From Nemopilema nomurai (taxonomy: Eukaryota; Cnidaria; Scyphozoa; Rhizostomeae; Rhizostomatidae): a stretch of DNA of 64,000 nucleotides. The notes under the pieces are model-generated. The model saw nothing but the letters and a program-made list of their open reading frames with translations, was not told where the DNA came from and ran no database searches. The stretch spans positions 1,743,856 to 1,807,855 of the forward strand of contig ML133365.1 of the NCBI GenBank assembly GCA_003864495.1, written 5' to 3'. The first letter of the stretch is position 1. Each line of letters begins with the position of its first letter. Positions 45,777-57,241 of the stretch are shown piece by piece. The position numbers and the translations under genes are program-made.

Positions 45777-45935
45777 TTAAGCAATCTTGAGCATACAATG
45801 TCTTGTGCAGATGGAGACTTGAGAAAAATTGTCAAAGAACTAGTTGAGTGCCATGCTTTGAGGAAAATTCCAAATCGAAGGGATCAATATTTCAAGAGGG
45901 TAAAAAGTAGCCTAATTGCAATTTGGACATGACAA
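45777..45935 (+). pseudogene. DUF6589 gene, 3' segment
   Basis: Beyond the right TTAA of E3 the reading gives LSNLEHTMSCADGDLRKIVK, ELVECHALRKIP and YFKRVKSSLIAIW then TGA. This is the usual C-terminal block of the family (H-x3-S, D-x2-K/R, R-x-Y-x2-F). One frame change separates it from the 42538-42668 segment. Confidence 0.6.
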
Positions 45936-46012
45936 CACTCTTTGCATGTTTTAAGAAACACAAGAAGCTTATCAAAGAACGTAAAGCAGCTTGCTAGAAT
46001 CTGAACTGTATT

Positions 46013-48400
46013 TTACAGTTTGATGCACAAAATGTAATTTGCTATCTGGCTGCTACGGCCTGAAAAACAAGTATATAGTAACAACAATGTTTGCTGTTTT
46101 ATTCTAAAATTACTATCAAAATTGTCCATACTTACTTGGTACTTTGCATGAACTGCTGCTTCTTCAACAAAATCACTAATGTTCATATTATGCTCATTTT
46201 CTGATGCAGTGGAAGTTGTCTCATCCATATTTTCAAGAATATCACTTTCATGTAGAGAGTGCTGAAAATCCACTGAGCTCATTAGAAGAGAAACAGCTAT
46301 CAATTAACAAGTTCCAGGCATGTAATTAAAAATGTTTGAATGTGTTATGAATAGCAATTAAAATGTTATTAGCATGCACATTACGCCATATGTCAACATA
46401 TGCACGAACATCTTCTAGTGAGAATATTTTATCACAATTGTGTAATGTTTGTTGAATGTGACCTTTCGTAAACTCCAACAGAATAGTAGGGTATGTTACT
46501 GACTTCACAAATTCATCTTGACAAGAGAGCAGAGACTTTTGATATTCTTCTAGAGCACTTTGAATTTGTGAGATTAAATTTCTGATTGTGATTCGAACTT
46601 TATTTTGTGGATTTGTATCTTTAATTTTTAAAAATAAATAAATAGTTTTTACTCCAATTTTCTTGTTGGCAATCACACACTTGTGCACATATATCGCAGC
46701 AATTGCACCCAGTGTTTTCAGTAATGGAAGGGCTATCCCTATCAAAATTGCAACTTAATGTTTTTCTTCTGCATTCATTTGACATGGTATAATTTTTCAA
46801 TTCTTGGTCACTGTGCTTAAAAAAAACCATTGAAGAGTAGTATTGCAAGGCTGGGTTCCCCTCTTCTACCTGCAAGACCACATTCTTGTATATAAGTTTC
46901 GCAACTATTTGACCCTCCATAATGTATTATTTTGGTGATGTACTGGCAATCAACTCCCATACCAAATGCAATTGTACATATTAAAACTCTAATATGACCA
47001 TTGGTATTAGTGAGCTGTTCTAAAATGTGGTATTTTACATTTTCTGGATATCCAGCATGAAACATCTCTACCAGGCGCATCCTTGGTGATATTTCTCCAT
47101 TTTTGTAGATGCTGTTCCCAAGGACATTACTAAAAACTTGATATATCATGCTGCATGGCTTGCGAGTTCTGCAAAACACTAGCTTGAGCGTTAAGTTTTA
47201 CATCATTTATTATTTTTGAGAAAATGACATCCAAGGGCATATCATTATCAATATATTTGACAAAAAACCGAATATTAAATATGGATATTTAATATTCATT
47301 TAATATAATAATTTAATAGGATCTTTTTCGATTATGTTTGTTTTTAAGATGTTCATTTGGAGCAATTCAAAAATTTTCATTTCTGTTGCCTTTGAAGATG
47401 TGGCTGGGAATACTGCCCATCTTGGATTTAGCAAAAGTGACCTAAATTCTGCCAACATTTCAAACCAATTTCTGAATGGAAGGTCCTTCTCAAAATTTCT
47501 AGATCCCCTAAAAAAATAATTAAATGCAATAAAAAATTATTAAATGCAATAAACCAACCTTCAGCAAAAAACTCAAAATTATTTTTTATTTAATTATCAA
47601 ACTCAAATCATTAACAATTTTAAAAAAATCGATAAGGATACGTAATTTTGTTGAAAGTTATTGATCAAATTTTTGTTTTGCTGTAAGGATATTGCTGCAT
47701 ACCACATTGTTATTTAAACAGAATTGCTCTTTTTTAATAGCCATGATACAGTAGAATGCCCCTTTTCATTGTTATTTACACACTAGCAGTTCCAGCAACA
47801 AAATGCTGCTGATCACAAGTAAATTCGTTGATGTCCCCTTACCAATGTGCGATGGAATGAGCTTCATCAATAACTACAACTTTTCAGTTTTTTCGATAGC
47901 AGTCGGAAAGAAGCACAGTCCTCCAGTGATCGTATTCCAGAACTGTCTCATGCGACGCATAAACATGTGAAAATTCGCCGGTTTATTTCTCTTGCAGGAT
48001 TTCTTTGTCTGTCCATCGAATATAGCAGCAGCTGTTACTGCTGTATTCTTCATCTTTGCAACTTGATCAAGCATTAGTGGTTATATTGGCGTAACAACCA
48101 GAACAGTACTTGTTCCTAAAGCATGGCCTTTGAACATATCCATTGGTGGCACAATACTTTGAAAAATCAAAGATTTTCCTGAACCTGTGGGTGAACTGTA
48201 GTAAAGATCTTTGCCTTTGGAAAAACTCTTGAGTGCCGCTTTTGTTTGGGAAACAAACCTTTTACGCCTAAGAGCACTGCAGTTACATGAACGTACTCAT
48301 CAAAATGTTCCAATTTATTCTCAAAAGTAAGCTTTGTCGATACCGTCATTTTGACATGCAGTTTAGATAATATATGCATGGCAATCCGATTCAATGCATG
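46013..48400 (-). pseudogene. RecQ-like SF2 DNA helicase relic
   Basis: Motifs appear in order on the minus strand: Walker A SPTGSGKSLIFQSIVPP (about 48195), LVVTPI-stop-PLMLDQVAKM (48085), DEAH box VVIDEAHSIAHW (47875), PFRNWFEMLAEFRSLL (47490), FCRTRKPCSMIYQVF (47175), VLICTIAFGMGVDCQYITKI with IHYGG, QECGLAGRRGEPSLAI (46990-46860), and a RecQ zinc module CRRKTLSCNF ... CNCCDICAQVC (46790-46680). Stops and frameshifts break it repeatedly. RecQ helicases unwind DNA in repair; amplified cnidarian copies are often mobile-element cargo. No element ends were identified. Confidence 0.75.
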
Positions 48401-48479
48401 GACACAAATTTTACAGGCAGTTCACAGACGCTCTTCCTTCAGTTTAAGGGTCTGGAGCACAGGCTACTTGTGGTGGTCT

Positions 48480-49455
48480 GGTGAAAAGCATTTTCAATGA
48501 TTTTGATTCTCAGACAGCTAAGACGGAGATGTCAGTCCTTGGGTTGATTGGCAAAACACTCACTGGACCATGGATGCAGAAATTCTATGTTTCGCCAGAC
48601 CAGCAAGACATAAACATTGTAGAAGGCATCATGTGGTAAGGAAAGTTGTTCATGCCCTAGAAGATCAACTGAAAGATACAAATGGTCTTCTGAAGAGGAG
48701 AATAGATTTCTTTGAGAATGACCCCAACCCATCTAACAAAGCTTTAAAGGCACTACAGGAGTATAAGGAAGGAGACCCCACCTTCAACGAAATGGCAAAG
48801 CATGCATCCAAAGAACAATAGATTTGTCGAAGAGACAGTTTGGTAAATATTTTAATACCAACCAACCGAAAATCAACACTCGAAGAAGAAAGCAAGTCAA
48901 GTAGTCTAAACAATATTTACTGTAAAGAGCTTATGGGAATGTTTAGTGCAGCCAAAGCCAGAGCTCCAAATAGTACCCTCTCCTTATTTTCTTCAAAGAT
49001 TAGGGCACACAAAAATTAAAACCATACAATGTATTGACATTATGGTTGCTAAGACAACAAGGATTAACAAGATTGGAGTCAAAAGAGATAAAGGCAGAAA
49101 TTGCAAAAAAAGGAAATGAGAAAAAAGAGAGACCAAAGATCGAAAAAATTAAAAGAAAGCTGCGAGCAGCAAAGCTATCTGATCTAAAATGCACCCTTCC
49201 AGAGGTTTCTGAGCAAAAATTGTGGACTTGGAGGTATTTTTGACTGGAGTTGCAGTTGGGAAAGATTTCCATCATGTGTGGGTGGATGAAGATGGTACAC
49301 AGAGCTATTACAAAGACAGAATAGTGAAGAAAAATTTGATGTTCAGAGTTACTGGGACCCTGAAACTGAAACCCATGATGATGCAGTTGACTATGATATA
49401 TCAGCATACGAACTTGGAGCTGATATCATTAATGATGATTTAACTTTGTTTTAAC
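48480..49455 (+). pseudogene. C-terminal part of an unidentified repetitive protein with a Tudor-like end
   Basis: Frames read KTEMSVLGLIGKTLTGPWMQ, KFYVSPDQQDINIVEGI, then LLKRRIDFFENDPNPSNKAL and a basic stretch (KGNEKKERPKIEKIKRKL). The end is FHHVWVDEDGTQSYYKDRIV and YWDPETETHDDAVDYDIS before TAA. The W-x-D-E...Y-x-G-x-I...Y-W-D spacing looks like a Tudor/agenet-type barrel. I do not recognise the family beyond seeing a decayed multi-copy type. It lies head-to-head with the RecQ relic but cannot be its divergent partner, since only the 3' half is present. Confidence 0.4.
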
Positions 49456-51590
49456 TTGTAAATTTAATTTCTAATTTTGGTAGGTGTGGTAACTCATTGT
49501 TTATATAAATAACTTACTTGTCATATTACTTCAAAACATTTCACATTGAAATAGAGCACAAAAAGGTATGCAAGTTGGAGACACATCCAAAAACCAGGAC
49601 AAGTTTATTGTTTTGTGACAACAATATGTGATTAAATGACACTTTTTTCTAATTGACATCTGCAAATTGTTCTAAAACTAATGAATTATGTGGAGATAAG
49701 TCCCTTACCAGTCTCCACTGTAAGCCTTTTCTCTAAGAAAAATATGAATATGAAGGGATGAGGCTCCCCCGATTGTCACATGAGTGCGAGTGATGCACGC
49801 GAAGGATGGCGAGTCATTTTTCGTTGACAAGTTTCGTTTCAAGTATGCGGTGTGTGGCTGTGCATTACGTCATTTTTGCTGTCCATGCGAGGCTCTTGTC
49901 TTGCCGAGGCTAAAATGCCTAATTTGTTTTGGGGTAGTTTAAAAGGGCAATTCTTTTCCCACAGAAGGAGTTGAGCCCGCGTAGCGGGATTTTGGGGCTA
50001 GTCTTCTGTTTTACCAAATATTGTTTTATCCATGGTGAAAGTTGTCTTCAAAATTTTACTTGAATATATTTTATTTGAGTTACATGGTCTATCGTGAGTT
50101 TAAAAGTCAACCACGCAGAGTCATCGATTTCATTTAAATATCCTTTTCAGTAATTTTTTGGGTGAGCACGCTAGGTAGTGGCACTTACTTTGCCTATTAT
50201 CATTTCAAGCCTAAATTTTTCCGAGTGTCTTGCTGGTAAGCCTCATCGCTGTGTTTTTTTAACTTTGAGCCAAAAGCGGTAAATTGTTTCAAAACCAAGT
50301 TGAAATGTAGAGTCGAAATTATTCAATTCTTGGCGGACTTTGGTTACTTGCACATGCAAGATCGAGTGCACGTCCCATTGCAGTTTGACGGTGTCCAGAG
50401 GTGGCAATCAATCAAGTTGACAACTCGCTAAAATTAACACCCTCCAAGGAACCTTTTTCCAGCGAGTCATGGGGCCAAGCGACCGCCGCAAGAAACAAAC
50501 AACACGACATGACACCTTCCTACTTGCCAAGTCCGAAAAAGGTGACACGAAAAACTTGCTTAATTGGCCGTTCTACTCGTCGTTTTGGAAAAATATTGGG
50601 GGTAGATTACAGGACAGCTGTCTTTCTCATAGTTTTGGAAATTGAGGGCGGTTTAAGCTTAAAATCCTTTGAAGGTTACACTGTCAATCCTCCATCGAAG
50701 AACAGTTGACCGCAAGAAAAAAATCTTTCTTTTAGCTGATCAACCTGCAGTGAAGCAAGCTAACTGCTTCGTATGTAGACCTTCTCGTTGTCTAAATTGA
50801 TTCCTATGCTGCCCCTGAATCGGCTCCGACTCTATTTGAACAATGCACGACTGGCGAAACTTCGAAATCCGGTAAATTTGACCGTGTGAAGCCTTTCCTT
50901 TAGTTCTTGCAAAGTATATAGTGAAAAATCACTGCCGATCTTAGTTATTTTTATAGACAAACTGAAAAACCTCCTTACTGCTATCGATTTTTGTTTAAAT
51001 GCCTTCGGGGGCTCTGCCATGCCGAAAAGCGACCCCTTGGCCAACACACGTTTTCGACCGTCCAATTAAAAAGGTAGCAGCAGCAGTTTACTCGCTACGC
51101 TGTCCTATGAGTTTTGGGTAATTGAAAGATAACATCGTGGCACGAAATCTCTAACTTACAAAATGAAACTTAGCACACACAGAAACTGCCTCTGTTGCGG
51201 TCAAAAACTGACCATTGCCAAGAAATTAATTCTGCAGATTCAGAAATCCCAGCAACGCTACGAACACTAAAGAAACAACGCGTGAATGAGGAAACGTCAA
51301 ATCGAAAACCACGCATCGTCATCCACCAAGAAAATTAAATACATACAACATAAAAACATAGGGTTTTTAAGTTCGTACAGTAGTTTCTCGTCTTTTAAAA
51401 ACGGAGCTCTTGCTCTTCCTTTCTTCGTCCCAACACGGCAACAGTGGATAACATTTGACGCCACGCCATGACCCTGCAAGCAAGGAAAACTCGTTAGAAA
51501 GGAGAGGTCTGCTTAAGAACGCAATTGAAAAGGACCACAAAGCAGCAGCAATTACTGATTTTAGAACGCATAAAACATATTATTTATTGG
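49456..51590. other. Stretch without recognised genes
   Basis: Moderate GC with scattered short frames (50401, 50832, 51286), none with a domain signature. Contains GAGCCCGCGTAGCGGGATTT (49975-49995), a short hairpin. Nothing else could be supported. Confidence 0.4.
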
Positions 51591-51597
51591 TAAAGCT

Positions 51598-52225
51598 ATT
51601 TAGAGCAATTTAGAGGGAAAATTGCCCCAAGGCATAGTGGACGGAGGTCAATAGGTCAATCGGCCAGGTGCGAAAATTTAGCTAGTTTTTCGAAGAAAAT
51701 AACCAGAAAAACAACGAACACGACAAACTTGAAGCAAGGAAACAAACTTACTTTGATTCGACTTAGGAAGCACGAAGTTCTCACGAATTTTGCTGCTGCT
51801 TCCGCGAGTTTCGGCTCGATTTCTCTCTAAAAAAAGAAAAAACCAAAAATCAAATCTCTCGTAAGACCATTTAAGAAGTTAATCGATTGATTGTCAGAAG
51901 CATTCCTAAATGCAAGTAAGCTAGGTATTTAGAGCAATTTAGAGTGGAAAACGCCCTCTCGGCATGGCGGAAGGAGGTCAACAGGTCAATCGGCCAGGTG
52001 CGAAAATTTAGCACAAAAGCTGCTGCCTTCTCGAGAGAAAAAAACCAGAAAAACGACGATCGTAAAGCAACAAAACAAACTCACTTGGATTCGTTCTAGA
52101 GGGCACGGCAAAGTTTTCAGCATTTCGAAGACAGCGAGAGGGTCAGGCGGGGGCGTGCCTGCAAATTCTCACGATTTTTGCTGCTACTACCGGGAGTTTT
52201 GGATCGATTTCTCACCTAAAATGAG
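51598..52225. repeat. Direct duplication spaced about 330 bp
   Basis: Blocks at about 51598-51835 and 51929-52225 align over most of their length: GGTCAATCGGCCAGGTGCGA at 51654 and again near 51984, AACCAGAAAAACRACGA, and TTTTGCTGCT followed by CGATTTCTC near each end. Both run from TTTAGAGCAATTTAGAG. They could be two units of a longer satellite or a local duplication. Confidence 0.75.
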
Positions 52226-53260
52226 GCAAAAGCAAACAAATCAAATCTCCTTTAGCATAATTTTAAGTAAGCAATCAATTCAGCATTAAGTAAACATCCT
52301 CGAAAGCAAGCGAGCTCGTGGGTAGCAATTTTTTAAGCGAATGGAAGCTACCCCAGCGTGGGGTGCTTTGGAAATATTGTCAAAAAAGCAGGAAAATTTA
52401 GTTTAACATCGATATTATCATCAGATCGAAAAGAAAACGAAAAGTACTTACTGTAAGACAGCTTTCAATGGCAAAACTACCAAAAAACGCAGCAGCACAG
52501 TGCACGACAGCAGCTCCGATAATGAGCACGTCCAAATGACACGAACAGCAAGCATCGAATGTGCCAGGTTTCAGGTACGCTGCTCTCTTCCCCCTGCACC
52601 GTCACGTGGGTTGAGAACTTGCATTTTGGTTGGTGGAGAGGTCGACTCGTCGACGTCCATTGTAATGCCAGCCAATGGAATGGACAGGCAGCGGCACGTG
52701 ATCTTTGTTCAGCTAGTCGATGAGAGAAGGCAATTTTCTCCCCGCGGCCTTCGAGCCACGAATCGGAGGGGAAAACAGCGAATTTCGAGAAAACGCTGAC
52801 GAATTTCGGAAGAAAAAACAGAAGTCAGGAAAGATCGCCACGAAGCGAACGACACCGCTAACATGCGGGAAGCGTTCCACGAACGTTTTTGGAGAAAATG
52901 CACCGAAAAGGTCGACGGCATCGACACCGTCCCGGGAATAGCGAAAATTTCAGTGGAAAATCGAAAAAAATTTGAAAAAAAACCACGCACGAACAAAGAC
53001 AGATGCATCCAGGAACGACGGGTCGAAAAAAGGGGAAACCTGGGTTCGTACTGGGGGCACCAGGGCGGGTAGAGTGCGACGTAAACAAACCGGGGTTCGG
53101 AAAAACATGGCGTTTCGGTTAAAAATCGGGCAAATTTCTAAAGAAAAAAAGTCGATTTGATACGATGGGGAGGCGGATGGAACAACACGGAGAAAGAATT
53201 TCGAAAATCCGCCGAGCCGTTTGGATTTTTGAGGGGCTGAACGAAAGACAATAGACTGTT
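52226..53260. other. GC-richer non-coding region
   Basis: CpG-containing, with overlapping short frames on both strands (52500-53160), the pattern expected from fewer stop codons in GC-rich DNA. No domains and no repeated motif were identified. A promoter/CpG region or MITE interior cannot be excluded. Confidence 0.35.
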
Positions 53261-53649
53261 GCTAGGCGACCTTAAAATTTTAGTATAGGTAGACTTCTAT
53301 CAGTGTCACAGATAAATCTTTATCAGAGTAAGAAAATCTGGGCCTTTTTGGAAGAGGATCCATACCCACAGCAGATGAGGTCATTGAACAGATTTATTAA
53401 ATTTTCACTTTCGCATTATAGCTTTGATAAATGCATTTCTGAATAAATGTTGCAGGGATCTGATGTTTTTGCAATTCAGCGTATAGAATATCTACATGTT
53501 GCATCTACTGCAGGAAAAATTCCAGATAAATTAAAGAGTTTCTGTCCTGAAGCCAATGAAGAAGGGCCACTTGCCTCACGAACATTTACTTGTTCTCTTT
53601 TCCATGTTTTTATTATCATCTCAAACCACTTCTACTTTGGAAATTACAT
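53261..53649. other. Unassigned sequence
   Basis: A 68-codon frame at 53447-53653 shows no recognisable domain. No other feature is supported. Confidence 0.3.
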
Positions 53650-54420
53650 CTAAATTCCACAGAGCGAGGAGCAACTTAGCCTATTGGATGATATAGTTTC
53701 AGCACCACCTTGCGGCATGTCACAAAATGACCAAAATCTCTTAACAATCTTCCCAGATATAATGTTTTTAAACACCACAACATTCTGTAAGTGAGTTGAT
53801 ACATCAGTTGTGCCATCTGCAATCGCTGCCACAAAATCAGCTTCCTTCATCTCTTTTTTGACTCTACTTTGCATTGTGTACATGATCTCAAACAAGTCGT
53901 TCTGGATGGTTTTAGAAGTACCTCTTGATACAGTTGCTGTCTCCAAGTGTTGACTCAAAACAGAACCAAGAGCTGCTGTGAATGGATTCCCTGCATGCTT
54001 GACTAAGTTGCTCGGCAATGTTGGTTTGGGCAAAAAATGCCAGCTTCAAGCAATACTTGACATGGCTACCACATCTAATGTGCTGTTTTACTTTGACGGA
54101 CAGATGTTTCCAGTCATTTTCACCAGACTGTGTCCAAGCCTTCTCTCGTCGAGACTCTCCAAACAGGAGACATGGAAAAGAGTGAACTTTACCAGATTGA
54201 CTACATCCAGTGAGGCAACTATACTTGAAGTACCAGGTTTTGGTAAACCAACAGGACGACAAACCTGACGTCATCAAATACTCTGGCCTAGCAGGGCCTA
54301 GCCGCTTCACCTCTAATTTCTCTTCCAAAGTTAACTGGTCAAACAGAGGTATTAGTAGATTTCGCACTGTATTCATCATAACTAACGAGTGCATCCAAGT
54401 CTTCACTAAGAAGAACAGAA
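53650..54420 (-). pseudogene. hAT transposase relic (TTF finger and start of DUF4371)
   Basis: Reading downward from 54420: SLVMMNTVRNLLIPLFDQ, then LGPARPEYLMTSGLSS, a TTF-type finger (VHSFPCLLFGESRREKAWTQ, then W and H/C residues) and ESIHSSSW. After a frame change come LPSNLVKHAGNPFTAALG, EADFVAAIADGTTDVSTHLQ and NVVVFKNIISGKIVKRFWSF, the DUF4371 start with D-G-T-T-D-V. The catalytic second half and the dimerisation domain are missing. It belongs to a different subfamily from the tandem copies at 4601-14652. Confidence 0.7.
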
Positions 54421-54729
54421 TATCTTATACAAATGATACTGGGCCTTCGAAACACGACAGATTAAGATTAGTTTGTTTAACTGGATGTTGCCCTGCAACG
54501 ACTTCTACGCTCTATCTGATCATTGTGGTTGTTGTTGAAACAGGGAGGGCAAACTTTTATCATAATTTAGGGTTGCCCAAATTTATCATAATTCAGCCAA
54601 TCAGCAACTGCTTCTGGCAGCGCTTGGACTGTGATATTTGAAACTCTTTGATATATGTGATATTGCCCAAAGTGAACAGAACAGTGGTGCGCCTGCACAG
54701 TGTTATGCTGTATTTTAAGATTTGAAACC

Positions 54730-56770
54730 TGGAATTACAAGCTGAATTTTGCAAGCCATGAGAAGAATTTACCAGATCTATTCAAGCCGGAGCTTGGGAG
54801 ACTAAAAGATTTTGAACTGGACGTGAAATTCAAACCTGATGCGAAAATAAACTTTTACAAAGCAAGAGCTGTTCCTTTTGCGCTTCAGGAAGATTTAGCT
54901 CAAGTATACGAGGCGGGAATCAGGCGTGGTGTTTGGCAAAGAATCAAGCTCAATGAGTACGGTACACCAGTGGTACCCATCTGTAAACATTTGCTTCCGG
55001 GACAGACAAAATCTAAACTAAGAGCTTGTGGAGATTACTCTGTTACCATCAATGCACAATTAACACACCAACATCCAATGCCAACACCGGAACACCTGAT
55101 GCAAAAGATTGATCTAGCTGACGCATATAACCAGATTGCACTGGGCCCAGAATCATAAAAAGGCTTGCTTTGAGTACGCATCAAGGTGTTCTGCTTCAGA
55201 TGCGCCTTCTATGTGGAATAAACGCAGCCTTGGATATTTCCAAGAAATAATGGATCAACTAACAAGGACCTACCAAGCGTTTCAGTTTATCTAGATGACA
55301 TACTGGTCAGCGGTTTAACTGCAGAAGAGCACCTAACAAACTTGAAAGGGTTGTTTAAGCGACTTAGTGAGAAAGGACTACATTGTCGTTTTGAAAGGTG
55401 CTTATTCGAAAAGCCATACGTTGAGTAGCAGGGACATCTGTTATCTAGCCAAGTAATAGCAAAAAGTTCTTAGGTTGATGCTGTTTTGAAGATTCCTGCA
55501 GCCAATGATTTTTTTGGTCTACAACCATGTCTAGGATCAGTACAGTTCTACAACAAGTTCCTGTCTAACTTGTCCACACTTATAGAACCGCTTTACAGGC
55601 TGACAAAGAAAGAGGTACCATGGGAATGGGGTGTCAAGGAACAAACAGCATTTGACAAAGTCAAAACAATGCTGCGCAATGATACAGTTCTTGCGCATTT
55701 TGACCCATTGCTGCCCATTGGAACAGCATGTGATGCATCAACTGTTGGTAAAGATGGCAGAGAGCGACCTATAGCAAATGCAACAAAAACATTAACTGAG
55801 ACGCGCAAAACTATGGCCAGATACATAAATAGACTTAGCAATTATATTTGCTCTCAGCAAGTTCCATCATTTCCTTTATGGAAGGAAGTTTGTTTCAATA
55901 ATGGACCACATGCCATTACTTACATTTATTTGGTCCTACAAAGGCAATGGCATCACTAGCCGCCAACTGTCTAGCAAGATGGGCACTGATCAGTCAATAC
56001 AAGTATACCATCGCGTATAGGTAGACTTTGGGCCACGGTAATGCTGATGCACTAAGTCGTCTGCCGATGGGGCCAGATACTCAGTTAGACGGAAGGAAAA
56101 GTGGTGCTCATGCAGGTTGCATATGTACCGTCAGCAAACAGTCCAACGCAGCAGTTCCATGGGTAATCTCAAATAAAAACAGATAGAGACCGAGTACTTG
56201 CAACTGTAGTGCAGTATACAAGAGTGGGTTGGCCTTTCAGCAAGACACAGGAAGTTAACACTAACAGTGAAAGCATGCTTTATAAAGTATATGCTTTTAA
56301 GAAAATCCGTGCGTCACTGTCAGTAGCAGATGGATGCTTGTTCTATGGAGCATGTGTGGTGATTCCAATCAGTCTACAAGCGCAAGTGGTGGAGATTCTT
56401 CATCTATGATATTTTGGCATAAAAGAGCTTGCCAGACCTGCTGTCCATTGGCCTGGGATTAATGCGAGTATTGCTGATGTTAGTCGAGCTTGTCAAGCAT
56501 GTGCTAAGCACCAAAATCTACCATCCAAACCATCTGTTCATCCTTGGATGTTCTATAAGAAACCATGGAGGCTCCTGCACGTAGACCACGCTATTTGCAC
56601 TTTGGGATCAAATTGGCTGTTGCTGACGGACTCATACTCCAATTATCGGTGTATCCAGATTATATCGTACAAAACAAGGAACGCCGCAATGTGCAGAGGA
56701 GACACAACAAAGAACACAAACACCAGGGACAAACATTTTATACCTTGAAAAGGAAACCAGAAAGTCTCAG
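54730..56770 (+). pseudogene. Ty3/gypsy-like retrotransposon pol relic
   Basis: The protein order is reverse transcriptase, RNase H, then integrase start. RT: GRLKDFELDVKFKPDAKINF, ARAVPFALQEDLAQVYEAGI, LRACGDYSVTINAQL, then VYLDDILVSGLTAEEHLTNL (about 55283-55340; YLDD active site). RNase H: PLYRLTKKEVPWEWGVKEQ, HFDPLLPIGTACDAST and ERPIANATKTLTETR. Integrase zinc-binding region: LARPAVHWPGINASIADVSR, ACQACAKHQNLPSKP, then LLHVDHAICTLGSNW. Frameshifts and stops occur at 55158, 55430, 55960 and 56410. No gag, LTR or integrase core is visible, so it is a truncated internal fragment. Confidence 0.8.
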
Positions 56771-56894
56771 AGGAAGTGATTGACTAAAAGGTGTTATACA
56801 ATTAAATCGAAACAGCTGTTAACTGAAAAATCTGTTAAAAATTCAATGTTCAGAAAATTTTGAAAATTTTTCATATAAATCCAAAATAAGCCAA

Positions 56895-56975
56895 ATTTTT
56901 GGCTAAATCCAAATCATATTTTGAAAGCCAAATTTTTGGCCAAATCCAAATCATATTTTGAAAGCCAAACAAGTT
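56895..56975. repeat. About 37-bp tandem repeat, two to three units
   Basis: The unit AAATCCAAATCATATTTTGA followed by AAGCCAAATTTTTGGC occurs twice in full, with a partial preceding unit. It separates the two pol fragments of opposite orientation. Confidence 0.7.
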
Positions 56976-57004
56976 TTCATAAATCCAAATTTCTGGAATT
57001 TGCA

Positions 57005-57240
57005 TTAGAAAAATCCAAACTGGCAACCCTGCTTGTGACCCTCTTCACTTACAACTCGGCCAAAGTACCAAACTTCTTTCTGGAACATGTGACACTTTGA
57101 TGGTTTCACACCGTGTTCTCCCAGTCTTCTCAGTACAGTGCCAACATTGTAAATGTGTTCTTCAAAAGTTTTGGAGTAGACAATCACATCATCTAAATAT
57201 GGAGTGCATATCTTGTCTATCTGATAACCAAGGTGGCACA
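57005..57240 (-). pseudogene. Ty3/gypsy-like reverse transcriptase fragment
   Basis: Minus strand: GYQIDKICTPYLDDVIVYSK, TFEEHIYNVGTVLRRLGE and GVKPSKCHMFQKEVWYFG, the palm region around the YLDD motif. It runs opposite to the 54730-56770 pol relic and differs in sequence, so it is a second element. It is in frame with the YqaJ ORF across the single N at 57241. Confidence 0.75.
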
Positions 57241-57241
57241 N

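Noticed and set aside
50401..50709. 102-codon frame in the gene-poor stretch
   Set aside because: No domain, unusual composition or splice support; cannot be distinguished from chance.
52500..53160. Overlapping frames on both strands in the GC-richer region
   Set aside because: Length is explained by fewer AT-rich stops; no domains, splice pattern or homology cue.
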